From the NCBI RefSeq assembly GCF_900105125.1, contig NZ_LT629750.1, forward strand, positions 2,480,001 to 2,544,000: a DNA stretch of 64,000 nt, in the 5' to 3' direction. Position numbers and translations under genes: made by a program. Below the pieces are notes generated by a model. That model made no database searches and was not told where the DNA came from. It saw only the letters and a list, made by a program, of their open reading frames with translations. This document shows, piece after piece, positions 1-8,408 of the stretch (the first letter of the stretch is position 1; each line of letters begins with the position of its first letter). The stretch is from Bradyrhizobium canariense. Lineage in GTDB: Bacteria > Pseudomonadota > Alphaproteobacteria > Rhizobiales > Xanthobacteraceae.

Positions 1-1
1 G

Positions 2-772
<771 letters not shown>

Positions 773-808
773 GCGGCTTGTCCCCATCGACCAACCGAGA
801 ATGATCCC

Positions 809-1783
809 ATGAAAGCCTATGTCTACGGCGCCAATGGCGCTGAAATCGCCGATGTCGCCAAGCCTTCCCCAAAGGGAACGCAGGTGCTGGTTCGGGTGCG
901 CGCCTGCGGCCTCAACCGCGCCGATCTCGGCATGACCAAAGGGCATGTGCACGGCAGCGCCGGTGGCGTCGGCACCGTGCTCGGCATGGAATGGGCGGGC
1001 GAGATCGCCGAAGTCGGTCCCGAGGCCAAAGGCGTCAAGCCCGGCGACCGCGTGATGGGTTCGGGCGGCGCCGCGTTTGCCGAATACACCCTCGCCGATC
1101 ATGGCCGGCTGTTTCGCATTCCCGCCAACGCCAACATGAACTTCGAGGAAGCGGCCACCCTCCCCATTGCGCTCGCGACCATGCACAATGCGGTCGTCAC
1201 CAACGGCGCGCTGCAGCCGGGCCAGTCCGTCCTGATTCAAGGCGCGAGCTCCGGCGTCGGCCTGATGGCGATGCAGATCGCCAAATTCAAGGGCGCGAAA
1301 ACCGTGATCGGTTCATCGACCGATGCGACGCGACGCGGGCGGCTGAAGGAATTCGGCGCCGACCTCGCGGTGGATTCCCGCGATCCCGGCTGGGTCGACC
1401 AGGTGCTGAAAGTGACAGGCGGCGAAGGCGTCGACCTCATCGTCGATCAGATCTCAGGCCCGGTCGCAAATCAGAACCTTAGGGCGACCAAGGTCAAGGG
1501 CCGCATCGTCAATGTCGGCCGCCTCGGCGGCACCCACGGCGATTTCAACTTCGACCTCCATGCCGCGCGCCGGATCAATTACATCGGCGTCACCTTCCGC
1601 ACCCGCTCGATCGAGGAAATCCGCGAGATTTTTGTCGAGGTGCAGAAGGACATCTGGCCGGCGGTGGAATCGCGCCAGCTGCAATTGCCGATCGACAAGG
1701 TGTTTGCGTTCGACGATATCGGCAAGGCGTTCGACCGCATGGAAGCCAACCAGCATCTCGGCAAGATTGTTGTGAGGCTGTAG
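809..1783 (+). CDS. Zinc-type/quinone oxidoreductase (MDR superfamily)
   Basis: A 324-residue medium-chain dehydrogenase/reductase, probably an NADPH:quinone reductase or enoyl reductase. An N-terminal GroES-like fold (about residues 1-120, with GDRVMGSGGAAFAEY) is followed by a Rossmann domain with IQGASSGVGLMAMQIAK near residue 145. The Cys and His ligands of the structural zinc in true alcohol dehydrogenases are not evident, which favours the zinc-free quinone reductase branch. The ATG at 809 matches the family N-terminus (MKAYVYGANGAEIADVA). It follows the nitronate monooxygenase closely. Its last 85 codons are duplicated as a pseudogene fragment at 6063-6321. Confidence 0.88.
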   Translation: MKAYVYGANGAEIADVAKPSPKGTQVLVRVRACGLNRADLGMTKGHVHGSAGGVGTVLGMEWAGEIAEVGPEAKGVKPGDRVMGSGGAAFAEYTLADHGRLFRIPANANMNFEEAATLPIALATMHNAVVTNGALQPGQSVLIQGASSGVGLMAMQIAKFKGAKTVIGSSTDATRRGRLKEFGADLAVDSRDPGWVDQVLKVTGGEGVDLIVDQISGPVANQNLRATKVKGRIVNVGRLGGTHGDFNFDLHAARRINYIGVTFRTRSIEEIREIFVEVQKDIWPAVESRQLQLPIDKVFAFDDIGKAFDRMEANQHLGKIVVRL

Positions 1784-1975
1784 CGGCGTTGTTCCGGATG
1801 CGGTGCATCGTCCGGTATGCTACGCTGCGCCGCAGAGCCGGGGCGCACGACCGCAGGTTATCCCGGATCAGCAACGCGCTGAGCCGCTCCAACGCGAGAA
1901 CGTGAATTGACTGCAAACGAAACAAGAGGGCCTTTTGTCTTCGGTCGTGGGCCGCATATCCTAGAAGAGGCTCGG

Positions 1976-2248
1976 ATGCGCATTCCGACTTTGGCGATTT
2001 TGATGATTGCGACAGTTTTGACCGCGGCACCGGCTCGGGCCCAGACCTATGACCCGGCCTATCCGGTCTGCCTGCAAGTCTACCAAGGCTGGAACGACTA
2101 TTACTTTGAATGCGCCTATACCTCGCTGCCACAATGCAATGCCTCAGCATCGGGCCGTGCCGCACAGTGCATCGTCAACCCGTATTACGCGGGGCGCAAG
2201 ACAGCGCCGCCGGCACGGCGAGACCATCGGCATCGCCGCGTCTACTGA
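1976..2248 (+). CDS. Small secreted DUF3551 protein
   Basis: A 90-residue exported protein. The ATG at 1976 was chosen over an in-frame GTG/TTG-type start at 1907 because a purine-rich AGAAGAGG lies just upstream and the product then begins with a clean signal peptide (MRIPTLAILMIATVL, cleavage after APARA). The mature part has four cysteines in a pattern (PVCLQVY, YFECAYTS, PQCNASA, AQCIVNP) that I recognise as DUF3551, a family abundant in Bradyrhizobium with no known function. The cysteines probably form two periplasmic disulfides (inference). A strong hairpin follows the stop. Confidence 0.8.
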   Translation: MRIPTLAILMIATVLTAAPARAQTYDPAYPVCLQVYQGWNDYYFECAYTSLPQCNASASGRAAQCIVNPYYAGRKTAPPARRDHRHRRVY

Positions 2249-2275
2249 GGTAATCCAGCGCAAGGCGATACACCT

Positions 2276-2297
2276 GCCCGCCGGCGAACCGGCGGGC
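2276..2297 (+). terminator. GC-rich hairpin, possible terminator of the DUF3551 gene
   Basis: Perfect 9-bp stem GCCCGCCGG / CCGGCGGGC closed by a CGAA tetraloop, 27 bases after the stop codon at 2248. Only two T residues follow, so it is either a weak intrinsic terminator or a repeat-type hairpin; it directly precedes palindromic repeat copy A. Confidence 0.5.
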
Positions 2298-2313
2298 TTC
2301 AGCGATCTTTAGT

Positions 2314-2436
2314 GCGTAGGATGGGTTGAGCCCTCTGCGAAACCCGTCGGCATCGTAACTGCAATGGATGGGTATCGCGGAGTTTATCATCGGGCCGGCC
2401 CGAAGGCCGGACCCGTTGGCTCCAGCCATCCTACGC
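2314..2436. repeat. Dispersed palindromic repeat, copy A
   Basis: Begins GCGTAGGATGGGTTGAGCCC and ends CCATCCTACGC, so the outer arms are inverted repeats of each other. The inner part matches copies B (5708-5794) and C (6405-6489): AACCC(A/G)TC(A/G)GCATC, then a variable stretch and ATGGGTATCGC. Copy A is longer than the others because it carries a nested hairpin (CGGGCCGGCC-CGAA-GGCCGGACCCG, about 2391-2415). The remaining bases up to 2667 contain nothing else I can identify. Confidence 0.75.
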
Positions 2437-2667
2437 GCTGGCCGAGGCTTGTGACGTGGCTGTGCGGTGGGCGTGTCGAACCGGGGTCTGCCATATCAGC
2501 GAGACCGGACTCGTAGCAGGCAAGATCCGATACTGCCCGCAGCCGGTCGATGCACCGGCGGACGGTAATGTGCTAATCTGCTGCTCAGGACCCGAGGGCG
2601 ATGTCGTGATCGATTTATGAGCGGATGAGGCCTGATCACCTGCGCGCTCACACATGGAGGACTCCAC

Positions 2668-3264
2668 ATGCGATCCGATATGGTGCCTGGAGTTATTTTC
2701 CCCGACTATGAACTTAGTGACCATACCGCGAAGCATCGAAAACTCTCCGAGTTGCAGGGAGAGGATCCAATGGTGCTCGTCCTTAGCCGCGGCAGCTTCT
2801 GCCCAAAAGATCGCCGCCAGGCGGAAGGTCTGCTGCAACTCCATCGTGAGATGGAGGTCGGCTATTGTCGGCTGGTCACGATCAGCACCGACAACATCAC
2901 CCAGACGAACGAAAATCGCAGCGGAATAGGCGCCCATTGGCCGTTTCTCTCCGATCCACGGCGCATCGTTCAGAAGGACCTCGACATCGCCGAATACACC
3001 GATCCCGTCAACAATCCCATGATTCCGCACGTGATCGTGCTGGAGCCCGGCCTCGTCATTCATAAAATCTACAATGGCTACTGGTTCTTCGGACGACCCA
3101 CGATCGAGGATCTCCGCCAGGACCTGCGTGCGGTCAGCAAGAAATGCCGACCGGACTGGGACATCACAACGCCCGAACTTAAAGCTGCCTGGCAGCAGGG
3201 CCGCAAGGGGTCCTTCTATCCCTACGGCAAAACCTATCTTCAAACTCTTGGCGAACGGGATTAG
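2668..3264 (+). CDS. Peroxiredoxin-like (AhpC/TSA, redoxin) protein
   Basis: A 198-residue thioredoxin-fold protein. The segment VLSRGSFCPKDRRQ places a single candidate peroxidatic Cys45 at the position used in the AhpC/TSA family (usual motif PxxxT/SxxC). Other cysteines occur in GYCRLVT and KKCRPD, but no canonical resolving-Cys motif is visible, so a 1-Cys or bacterioferritin-comigratory type is more likely than a typical 2-Cys peroxiredoxin. VIVLEPGLVIHKIYNGYWFFGRPT resembles the second half of the redoxin fold. A likely role is thiol-dependent peroxide reduction in the cytoplasm; no signal peptide is seen. AGGA lies about 14 bases before the ATG. It appears to be a single-gene unit. Confidence 0.7.
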   Translation: MRSDMVPGVIFPDYELSDHTAKHRKLSELQGEDPMVLVLSRGSFCPKDRRQAEGLLQLHREMEVGYCRLVTISTDNITQTNENRSGIGAHWPFLSDPRRIVQKDLDIAEYTDPVNNPMIPHVIVLEPGLVIHKIYNGYWFFGRPTIEDLRQDLRAVSKKCRPDWDITTPELKAAWQQGRKGSFYPYGKTYLQTLGERD

Positions 3265-3444
3265 GAGCGCACGCTAAACCCGCCCCAATCTGCTGCGGGC
3301 TTCCGCCGGACTCTGGACGAACGGACAGCGTGCGGGAGGCAAAGGAAAGCGAGCTCTCCCCTGACCTCTTTGCCTTGCTCACCCGCGGGCCGAACGCGGA
3401 GGTCGCGAGGTTTATCCTTGCGGCTCCGCGCCGCTGGATTCAGT

Positions 3445-4386
3445 TCACTTGGCCCTCGGAATAAATCCGGGCACGCCGGTCTCCACCACCGTGTTGAACC
3501 GGACGTTCGTTGTGATGTGGTTGCGAATCTCACGCATGGCGTCTTCAGGGATGGCCGAAATCTCAAAATTCTCCCGGATACGCTGAGGTTTGGTCGAGGT
3601 GGTCAGGAAAGCGGTGCCACGCTGCACGGCCCAGGCCAGCGCAACTTGAGCCGGTGTCTTGTGCACGCGCTGTGCGATGGCCGTAATCACCGGGTCGTCC
3701 ACCAACCTTGGCTCCATGGCATGCCCCAACGCGGCGAACGCCAGCAGTACAATCCCGTGCTCCCGGCAGAAATCGAGCAGCTCCCATTCCGGGAGATACG
3801 GATGCGATTCGACCTGCACGACGGCGGGCTTGATCCGCGCAGCCGCAACGATCTCCCGCAGCTTCTCCAGGGTAATGTCCGATAGACAGATCGACTTGCA
3901 GTGCCCGTCGTCGACGAGGCGCTCCAGCGCGTGCCATGTCTCCACCAACGTAACGCCGGAATCATAGATCACCCGACCTTGCTGGTTCCTCGGGTCCTGC
4001 TCGTCGCCGGGTTGAAAGGCAAAGGGAGTATGGATCAGATAGCAATCGAGATAGTCGAGTTGCAGTCGCCGCAGACTCGCATCGAAGGCAGGCTTGACCC
4101 GCTCCGGACGATGATTGGTGTTCCATAGCTTGGTGGTAACGAACACCTCCTCCCGCCGAAGCGTCCCCGCCTTGAACGCTTCCTGCATCGCCTCGCCTAC
4201 CGCTGCTTCATTGCGGTAGCGTTCCGCGCAATCGAGATGTCGAAATCCCACTTCCAATGCAGCCTTGGTCGCCTGTTTGGTCGCGACCGGATCCGGAATC
4301 AGCGTGCCAAACCCGACAGCGGGGATCGCACCGGATCCGTTGTTGAGAGGAATCCTCGTGTAACGAAGCGCATCGGAAGTTGTCAT
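3445..4386 (-). CDS. Aldo/keto reductase
   Basis: NADPH-dependent (alpha/beta)8-barrel oxidoreductase of 313 residues. The catalytic tetrad is complete: Asp52 and Tyr57 (HLDCAERY), Lys86 (VTTKLWNTN) and His119 (CYLIHTP). The C-terminal STKPQRIRENFE segment is the usual NADPH-binding motif. The start at 4386 is preferred over ATGs 6 and 33 bases upstream because GGGAG sits 8-10 bases before it. The closest families are the diketogulonate reductase/aldose reductase-like AKRs; the substrate cannot be deduced. It lies convergent to the peroxiredoxin-like gene, both possibly serving oxidative or aldehyde stress (inference). Confidence 0.88.
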   Translation of the reverse strand: MTTSDALRYTRIPLNNGSGAIPAVGFGTLIPDPVATKQATKAALEVGFRHLDCAERYRNEAAVGEAMQEAFKAGTLRREEVFVTTKLWNTNHRPERVKPAFDASLRRLQLDYLDCYLIHTPFAFQPGDEQDPRNQQGRVIYDSGVTLVETWHALERLVDDGHCKSICLSDITLEKLREIVAAARIKPAVVQVESHPYLPEWELLDFCREHGIVLLAFAALGHAMEPRLVDDPVITAIAQRVHKTPAQVALAWAVQRGTAFLTTSTKPQRIRENFEISAIPEDAMREIRNHITTNVRFNTVVETGVPGFIPRAK

Positions 4387-4447
4387 GTTCATACTCCCTG
4401 GTTTGAGCCCAGCCGCCACCTAAGTGGCGGCTGGCTTCGACGTAGCG

Positions 4448-4540
4448 TTAATTGGCCGGCCGCGGCTTACGGAGAAAAAGCACAAGCGGGCTCACGATCA
4501 GCATAGCGAACATCATTGCGACCCGGCACAGTGTAGCCAG
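4448..4540 (-). pseudogene. Possible C-terminal remnant of an MFS transporter
   Basis: On the minus strand the frame ending at 4448 reads VAMMFAMLIVSPLVLFLRKP followed by a few residues and a stop. This looks like the last membrane helix and basic tail of a DHA2/EmrB-type MFS exporter. The upstream frame (about 4540-4723) is the reverse of the TetR fragment and is not transporter-like, so only about 30 codons survive. An MFS remnant beside a TetR remnant would fit a former regulator-exporter pair. The call rests on one hydrophobic segment and is tentative. Confidence 0.3.
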
Positions 4541-4548
4541 CGGACTCC

Positions 4549-4766
4549 ATATGATCGACGCCGATTTTGAAGCCCGCTTCCGCATGGCACGAGAGAAAGG
4601 CGAACTGAAGCCCGATGCCGATCCCGCAGCGCTTGCAGTGCTCGCGTCAGCCACCATGCACAGCATCGCCATCCGCGCCGGTGCCGGCGCCCGCCGCGCC
4701 GAACTGCGAGAGATGGCGCGCAAGGCGGTGAGCGTGATCTGTGGATGCGCGGTGGCTGCCGGCTAA
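4549..4766 (+). pseudogene. TetR-family C-terminal fragment, copy 1
   Basis: The frame ending at TAA 4764-4766 encodes IDADFEARFRMAREKGEL followed by KPDADPAALAVLASATMHS and ARRAELREMARKAVSVICG. This is the ligand-binding, C-terminal part of a TetR-family repressor. The N-terminal helix-turn-helix is absent: upstream sequence in all frames lacks it. From 4606 onward the DNA is repeated at 5797-5957 with only scattered substitutions, and the similarity runs past the stop codon. No start codon with a ribosome site is evident, so this is a truncated relic. Confidence 0.7.
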
Positions 4767-4849
4767 ATCGACCACGGCGGCCGGTGTCTCGCCGGACACC
4801 CTGTCAATCGGTCACATGCCAACAACTCGCGCCAGAAGCTCAGTCAATA

Positions 4850-5079
4850 TCGACGAGGGCAGCGGCTCTATCCGGCACCCAGGAGAGCCAGCGCACCAAG
4901 GACGGCGTCGCGACCGCGGCCGCCATCGTCATCTTCTGGCCGGCGGCATTCTTCGTCGGAGGCGACGAACAGAATGCGGCTGAGTTCGCCCAGATGAAAG
5001 GCCAGATGGTCGCGGTCGAGCCTCGATCGCCAAGAATTGCGGGATCCAGTTCCAGGGTCCGCGACCACCGGGCACCTGA
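4850..5079 (+). pseudogene. Remnant of a small lipoprotein gene (frameshifted)
   Basis: One frame reads SQRTKDGVATAAAIVIFWPA, then AFFVGGDEQNAAEFAQMKGQ and MVAVE up to about 5023. The text then continues in a different frame as ASIAKNCGIQFQ to a stop at 5077-5079. I recognise this as the C-terminal half of a small lipoprotein common in Rhizobiales (glycine/hydrophobic stretch, FWPA, LKGEM-type coiled segment, KNCGI end). The frameshift falls between GTCGAG and CCTCGATC near 5023-5028. No lipobox-bearing N-terminus is present upstream. Family recognition is from memory and moderate. Confidence 0.45.
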
Positions 5080-5223
5080 TTTGCGTTAAAAATCCATCCC
5101 CTTTCGGGGCGCCCGCCTCGGCAACGCATAAACCGCAGCGACCCCTTGCGCCAAAATCCCCAATGCGAAACACTGTTCCAGGCGAAGGCCATGAGAAGAT
5201 TTTTTCCATTGGGGAGTCGAGCA

Positions 5224-5643
5224 ATGTTTAACATGAGCCGATCAACCGGATTATACTTTCTCCTGTCTTGCGGCGGCCTCCTGCTAACTTCGCAGGCACA
5301 CGCTTTCGATTTGAACGGAGCCTGGGCGACAGGCGCTGACCAGTGCAGCAAAATCTTTGTAAAAAAAGGCGATAAAATCAGCTTCGCTCAATTTTCCGAA
5401 GAGTTCGGTCGCGGATTTGTCGTAGATGGAAATGACGTCAGAGGCAAAACCGAGCGATGCACGATCACGTCGAGGAAAGAGACTGGTGACACCATCGATT
5501 TTCAGGCCGCATGCGCCTCGGAAATCATGGCGACGAGCACTAACCTGCGCCTGAAAATCCTCGATGCCAACAGCGTATCCCGCATTTTCACGGATCCGGC
5601 TTTCGCAGGAATGGAGCTTACCTTTTACCGTTGCTCGATGTAA
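5224..5643 (+). CDS. Hypothetical exported protein
   Basis: A 139-residue protein of unknown function. The ATG at 5224 was chosen because GGGGAG lies 8 bases upstream; longer starts at 5146 and 5191 lack this. The N-terminus is a signal peptide (STGLYFLLSCGGLLLTSQAHA) with cleavage likely after AHA. The mature part contains DLNGAWATGADQCSKIFVKK, four cysteines (DQC, ERC, AAC, YRC) and a predicted beta-rich pattern. Proteins of this kind resemble small periplasmic lipocalin-like or DUF-type proteins, but no family is assigned. It is an intact frame between decayed genes. Confidence 0.6.
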   Translation: MFNMSRSTGLYFLLSCGGLLLTSQAHAFDLNGAWATGADQCSKIFVKKGDKISFAQFSEEFGRGFVVDGNDVRGKTERCTITSRKETGDTIDFQAACASEIMATSTNLRLKILDANSVSRIFTDPAFAGMELTFYRCSM

Positions 5644-5707
5644 TTGCTTTCGCAATGGCAGCGCTGTAGCTCGGCCGTTCCGCGCCCCAAGCTGTGGGGT
5701 GATTAGC

Positions 5708-5794
5708 GCGTAGGATGGGTTGAACCCTTTGCGAAACCCATCAGCATCATAAACCGCAATTGATGGGTATCGCTTCGCTCCACCCATCCTACGC
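5708..5794. repeat. Dispersed palindromic repeat, copy B
   Basis: The 13-bp arms are perfect inverted repeats: GCGTAGGATGGGT (5708-5720) and ACCCATCCTACGC (5782-5794). The inner region has AAACCCATCAGCATCATAA and GATGGGTATCGCTTCGCTCC. It ends two bases before TetR fragment copy 2, so the repeat marks a recombination junction. Confidence 0.85.
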
Positions 5795-5796
5795 GT

Positions 5797-5957
5797 TGAA
5801 GCCCGATGCCGATCCCGCGGCGCTTGCGGTCCCCGCGTCAGCCACCATGCACAGCATCGGCATCCGCGCCCGTGCCGGCGCTCGCCGCGCCGAACTGCGA
5901 GAGATGGCGCGGAAGGCGGTGGGTGTGATCTGTGGATGCCCGGTGGATGCGGGCTGA
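5797..5957 (+). pseudogene. TetR-family C-terminal fragment, copy 2
   Basis: Near-identical to 4606-4766: it encodes KPDADPAALAVPASATMHS, then ARRAELREMARKAVGVICG and a stop (TGA 5955-5957, where copy 1 has TAA). The DNA similarity continues about 30 bases beyond the stop (CACGGCGGCC, CGCCGGACA). It starts abruptly after palindromic repeat B and has no DNA-binding domain. It is either a segmental duplication of copy 1 or a second degraded paralogue; the matching 3' flank favours duplication. Confidence 0.72.
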
Positions 5958-6062
5958 ATCGGCCACGGCGGCCTGTGTATCGCCGGACAGACCCGCAGAT
6001 ATCACACCGGCTAGGCCGAAAACCCCCGCGGCAGCCGTTGTTTCAAGTAGGCCTCGCCGGGT

Positions 6063-6321
6063 TGGCGGCACCCGTGGCTATTTCAACTTCGACCTGCACG
6101 CCGCGCGCCGGATCAACGATATCGGCGTCAGCTTCCGCACCCGCTCGATCGACGAAATCCGCGAGATCTTCAACGAGGTGCAGCAGGACATCTGGCCCGC
6201 AGTGGAATCGCGCGAATTGCAACTGCCGATCGACAAGGTGTTTGCGTTCGACGATATCGGCAAGGCATTCAAGCGCATGGAAGCGAACCAGCATCTTGGG
6301 AAGATTGTGGTGAGGCTGTAG
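6063..6321 (+). pseudogene. Duplicated 3' fragment of the quinone-oxidoreductase gene
   Basis: The frame from 6064 to the TAG at 6319-6321 encodes 85 residues, 76 of them identical to the last 85 residues of the dehydrogenase at 809-1783. Examples are FNFDLHAARRIN, DIWPAVESR and MEANQHLGKIVVRL. Similarity begins sharply at GGCGGCACCC and ends at the stop codon; flanks on either side differ. It lacks the GroES and Rossmann domains and has no start, so it is non-functional. Substitutions are mostly synonymous or conservative, so the fragment derives from a once functional paralogue or a fairly recent copy. Confidence 0.85.
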
Positions 6322-6404
6322 GTCCGCGGCAGCATCGGACCCCATTCCCGCGTAACGGCTTCGCCGTTGTCGCTGGAGGAGTTGCCTCTCGCATCAGCAG
6401 AGAC

Positions 6405-6489
6405 ATGTAGGATGGGTTAAGCCCTTGCGAGACCCATCGGCATCATAACTGCAATTGACGGGATCGCTGCGCTCCACCCATTCTATGCG
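6405..6489. repeat. Dispersed palindromic repeat, copy C
   Basis: Starts ATGTAGGATGGGTTAAGCCC and ends CTCCACCCATTCTATGCG. The inner sequence GACCCATCGGCATCATAACTG matches copies A and B. The arms are less perfect than in copy B. It overlaps the last codons of the sugar transferase gene on the minus strand (stop at 6483), so that gene's C-terminus lies inside the repeat edge. Confidence 0.75.
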
Positions 6490-7412
6490 CTTACTAACAT
6501 TCCCGTAAAGGCAAGAAGTAAAATGATCACCAGTAGCCCAATTTTCCAATCTGCTTCGAGATCGCTTTCGCTGTTGTGCTCGCCGTTTTCGTCGACTGTG
6601 AGCAGAGCCGGCAGTGACGCTAGAACGATTTTCAGGTCCAGCATAATCGACCAATTGCGGGTGTAAGATCCATCTTGGAAATGGCGACCAAATAACCAAG
6701 GCCCTGTGATGCCGGGCTTGCATGCGATCGACCAGTTGAGTTTCTCGGATTGGGCCGCGGTCGCCTGAGGCCCAACCACGCTCATGTCGCCCGTGAGGAT
6801 ATTAAGCAGTAGCGGAAATAGGTCAAAACTGCTCTTGCGGAGAATCACGCCCAGCGTAGTTACACGCGGATCAAATCGCAGCCTGCCCGTAGTTTCCCAT
6901 TCGCGTATCGCGTCATGGTTCGATATGAGATAAGCGCGCAAGCGATCATCCGCATCCACGTGCATCGTCCGGAAGTTCAAGGCTCCAAACGCTTTGCCGT
7001 CGCGTCCAATTCTGGTTTGTCGAACAAAGACTGGACCGGGTGAGGTAACCGCCACTAAAAATGTCACAAGTGAAAACAATGGTGCTAGTAGCAACAGCAG
7101 GAGACCTGCAACGGCCAAATCAAGTGCTCGCTTACGAAGCCCAAACGGACCCTCAGCAATATCCCACGCGGCGATGAGAAAACCACATGCCGCGACGATC
7201 TTGCCAAGATCGCCCGGAATTTCATGCACGTGACCATGCCATTCTTCAAAAAACCGTTCACGCTTTTCAATTGGAAGCTTTTTAACTGCCATTCCGATTA
7301 ATTTGGCAACGATCGTTGGAAACCATGCCTTGCATTCGTCAGCAAGTAGCTTCGAGCACACTGCTCCAAGCACGCCGATTATCCCAAGCAGGGTAACCAC
7401 GATCAAGCCCAT
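6483..7412 (-). CDS. Short bacterial sugar transferase with an unusual N-terminal module
   Basis: A 309-residue protein. Residues from about 95 match the polyprenyl-phosphate sugar-1-phosphate transferase core: KRALDLAVAG with a long hydrophobic helix, SPGPVFVRQTRIGRDGKAFG, NFRTM, LLLNILTGDMSVVGPQA and KPGITGPW. The usual VGPRP reads VGPQA. A C-terminal membrane segment (IGLLVIILLLAFTGMLV) follows, where most family members end. The first 80 residues have a membrane helix and LPIEKRERFFEEWHGHVHEI, which resembles the region found in membrane proteins encoded after PadR genes. The ATG at 7412 overlaps the PadR stop by 10 bases, implying coupled translation. It probably starts an exopolysaccharide or glycan repeat unit (inference). 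Confidence 0.78.
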   Translation of the reverse strand: MGLIVVTLLGIIGVLGAVCSKLLADECKAWFPTIVAKLIGMAVKKLPIEKRERFFEEWHGHVHEIPGDLGKIVAACGFLIAAWDIAEGPFGLRKRALDLAVAGLLLLLLAPLFSLVTFLVAVTSPGPVFVRQTRIGRDGKAFGALNFRTMHVDADDRLRAYLISNHDAIREWETTGRLRFDPRVTTLGVILRKSSFDLFPLLLNILTGDMSVVGPQATAAQSEKLNWSIACKPGITGPWLFGRHFQDGSYTRNWSIMLDLKIVLASLPALLTVDENGEHNSESDLEADWKIGLLVIILLLAFTGMLVSA

Positions 7413-7714
7413 GCAATTCTTCCGTCGCCGGGCGTTAGTTCGCGGACTAGCTCCCGAATCCTCTTCGCACCCTCTGCGCTGATCCGGTAATATCGACGGC
7501 GCGGACGACCTAGCGATGCCGGGTCGCCGACTTCCCAACGGCTAACAAGCCAGCCGAACTCCTCCAATCGATAAAGGATAGGGTACAGCGTACCTGAAGG
7601 AAGTTGGACAACCTTGGCTATATCCGCTCCTGAAAGCTCAGAAGTGCGTCCAGCCATCATGGCTCCGAGCACCTTGAGCGTCTGTTGCGTAAGCCTTGGT
7701 TCGGTTATGCCCAT
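7403..7714 (-). CDS. PadR-family transcriptional regulator
   Basis: A 103-residue winged-helix protein. GADIAKVVQLPSGTLYPIL followed by YRLEEFGWLVSRWE and RRRYYRISAEGAKRIRE is the diagnostic PadR pattern (GTLYPxLxRLExxG and YYxLTxxG). It is short, with a minimal C-terminal dimerisation helix as in the PadR-s2 class. It is the first gene of a two-gene unit and overlaps the sugar transferase start, so it most likely represses this unit. No operator could be assigned with confidence in the bases upstream of 7714. Confidence 0.88.
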   Translation of the reverse strand: MGITEPRLTQQTLKVLGAMMAGRTSELSGADIAKVVQLPSGTLYPILYRLEEFGWLVSRWEVGDPASLGRPRRRYYRISAEGAKRIRELVRELTPGDGRIAWA

Positions 7715-7747
7715 GTTTGCGAACTCTACATAGGGTCTGACTATTCG

Positions 7748-8403
7748 TCAAGCTGCCGCTCGATCTTCCTTGTCGGCCCCGCGCGCAACAATCATGAGCG
7801 CGTCATCCGACAGCGGTCGTTGCAGCTCTTTGCCTCATCCCAGAGGGCGCGCATCCAGACGTCGTGCTCCTCGTCCGTCGTAAGGATCACCGGCATAGCA
7901 CTGGGATGGATCGACTCGACCACGGCGTTAGGAGCCGTCGTCAGGAAGCCGTAGACCAGATGAGGTCCGGGCATAGGCTTCGACTTGGTGCCTCGATCGC
8001 CTTTGAACTCGGTCCAGATGCGACCGAACGCCGCAAGTGGCCGGTCATTGTCGAGCGCGAATCAGACCACGTCCTTCTTTTTCGTCTCAGGATTCGCTTC
8101 CGGCACATATTCAGCAAAGCTGTTGAAAGGCACCAAGCACCGGTTCTCTGGCTTGAGCCAGGCATGCCGGTGCGGAGACGACGAGTTCCTGATGTTAGCG
8201 ACCGGGTATCCGTCCGCACGTGGCGGCGGCACACCCCAGCGCATCATGACCATCCCACGCTCGCCTCGATCGTTCCGCACCACCGGAGCCGGATAATCCG
8301 GGAAGACGCACGGCATCGGCGGCAAGTTGCCGACGTACCGGTTCATCACCCGGAATAGCGCGACGATCGCGGCTTGGTTGGTGGTTATGCTATAGAGATT
8401 GCA
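7748..8403 (-). pseudogene. SRAP (YedK/HMCES) SOS-response-associated protease, decayed
   Basis: SRAP proteins cross-link to abasic sites through Cys2. The minus-strand frame reads CNLYSITTNQAAIVALFRV, NRYVGNLPPMPCVFPDYPAP, MVMMRWGVPPP, NIRNSSSPH, NRCLVPFNSFAEY and later PHLVYGFLTTAPNAVV, HPSAMPVIL. Three lesions are visible. The codon before the Cys codon (8401-8403) is TCG, not ATG. A TGG for Trp has become TGA at 8062-8064. A one-base indel near 7828-7833 shifts the C-terminal DALMIVARGADKEDRAA into another frame that ends at 7748. The upstream edge is only a few bases from the protease gene, so insertion of that gene may have removed the start. Confidence 0.82.
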
Positions 8404-8408
8404 CGAAT

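Noticed and set aside
2654..2929. Alternative 91-codon frame overlapping the start of the peroxiredoxin-like gene
   Set aside because: Different frame without a domain; the redoxin frame has the Cys motif and full family length.
7864..8358. 164-codon plus-strand frame in the SRAP region
   Set aside because: The minus strand carries clear SRAP homology even though it is broken; the plus frame has no support.
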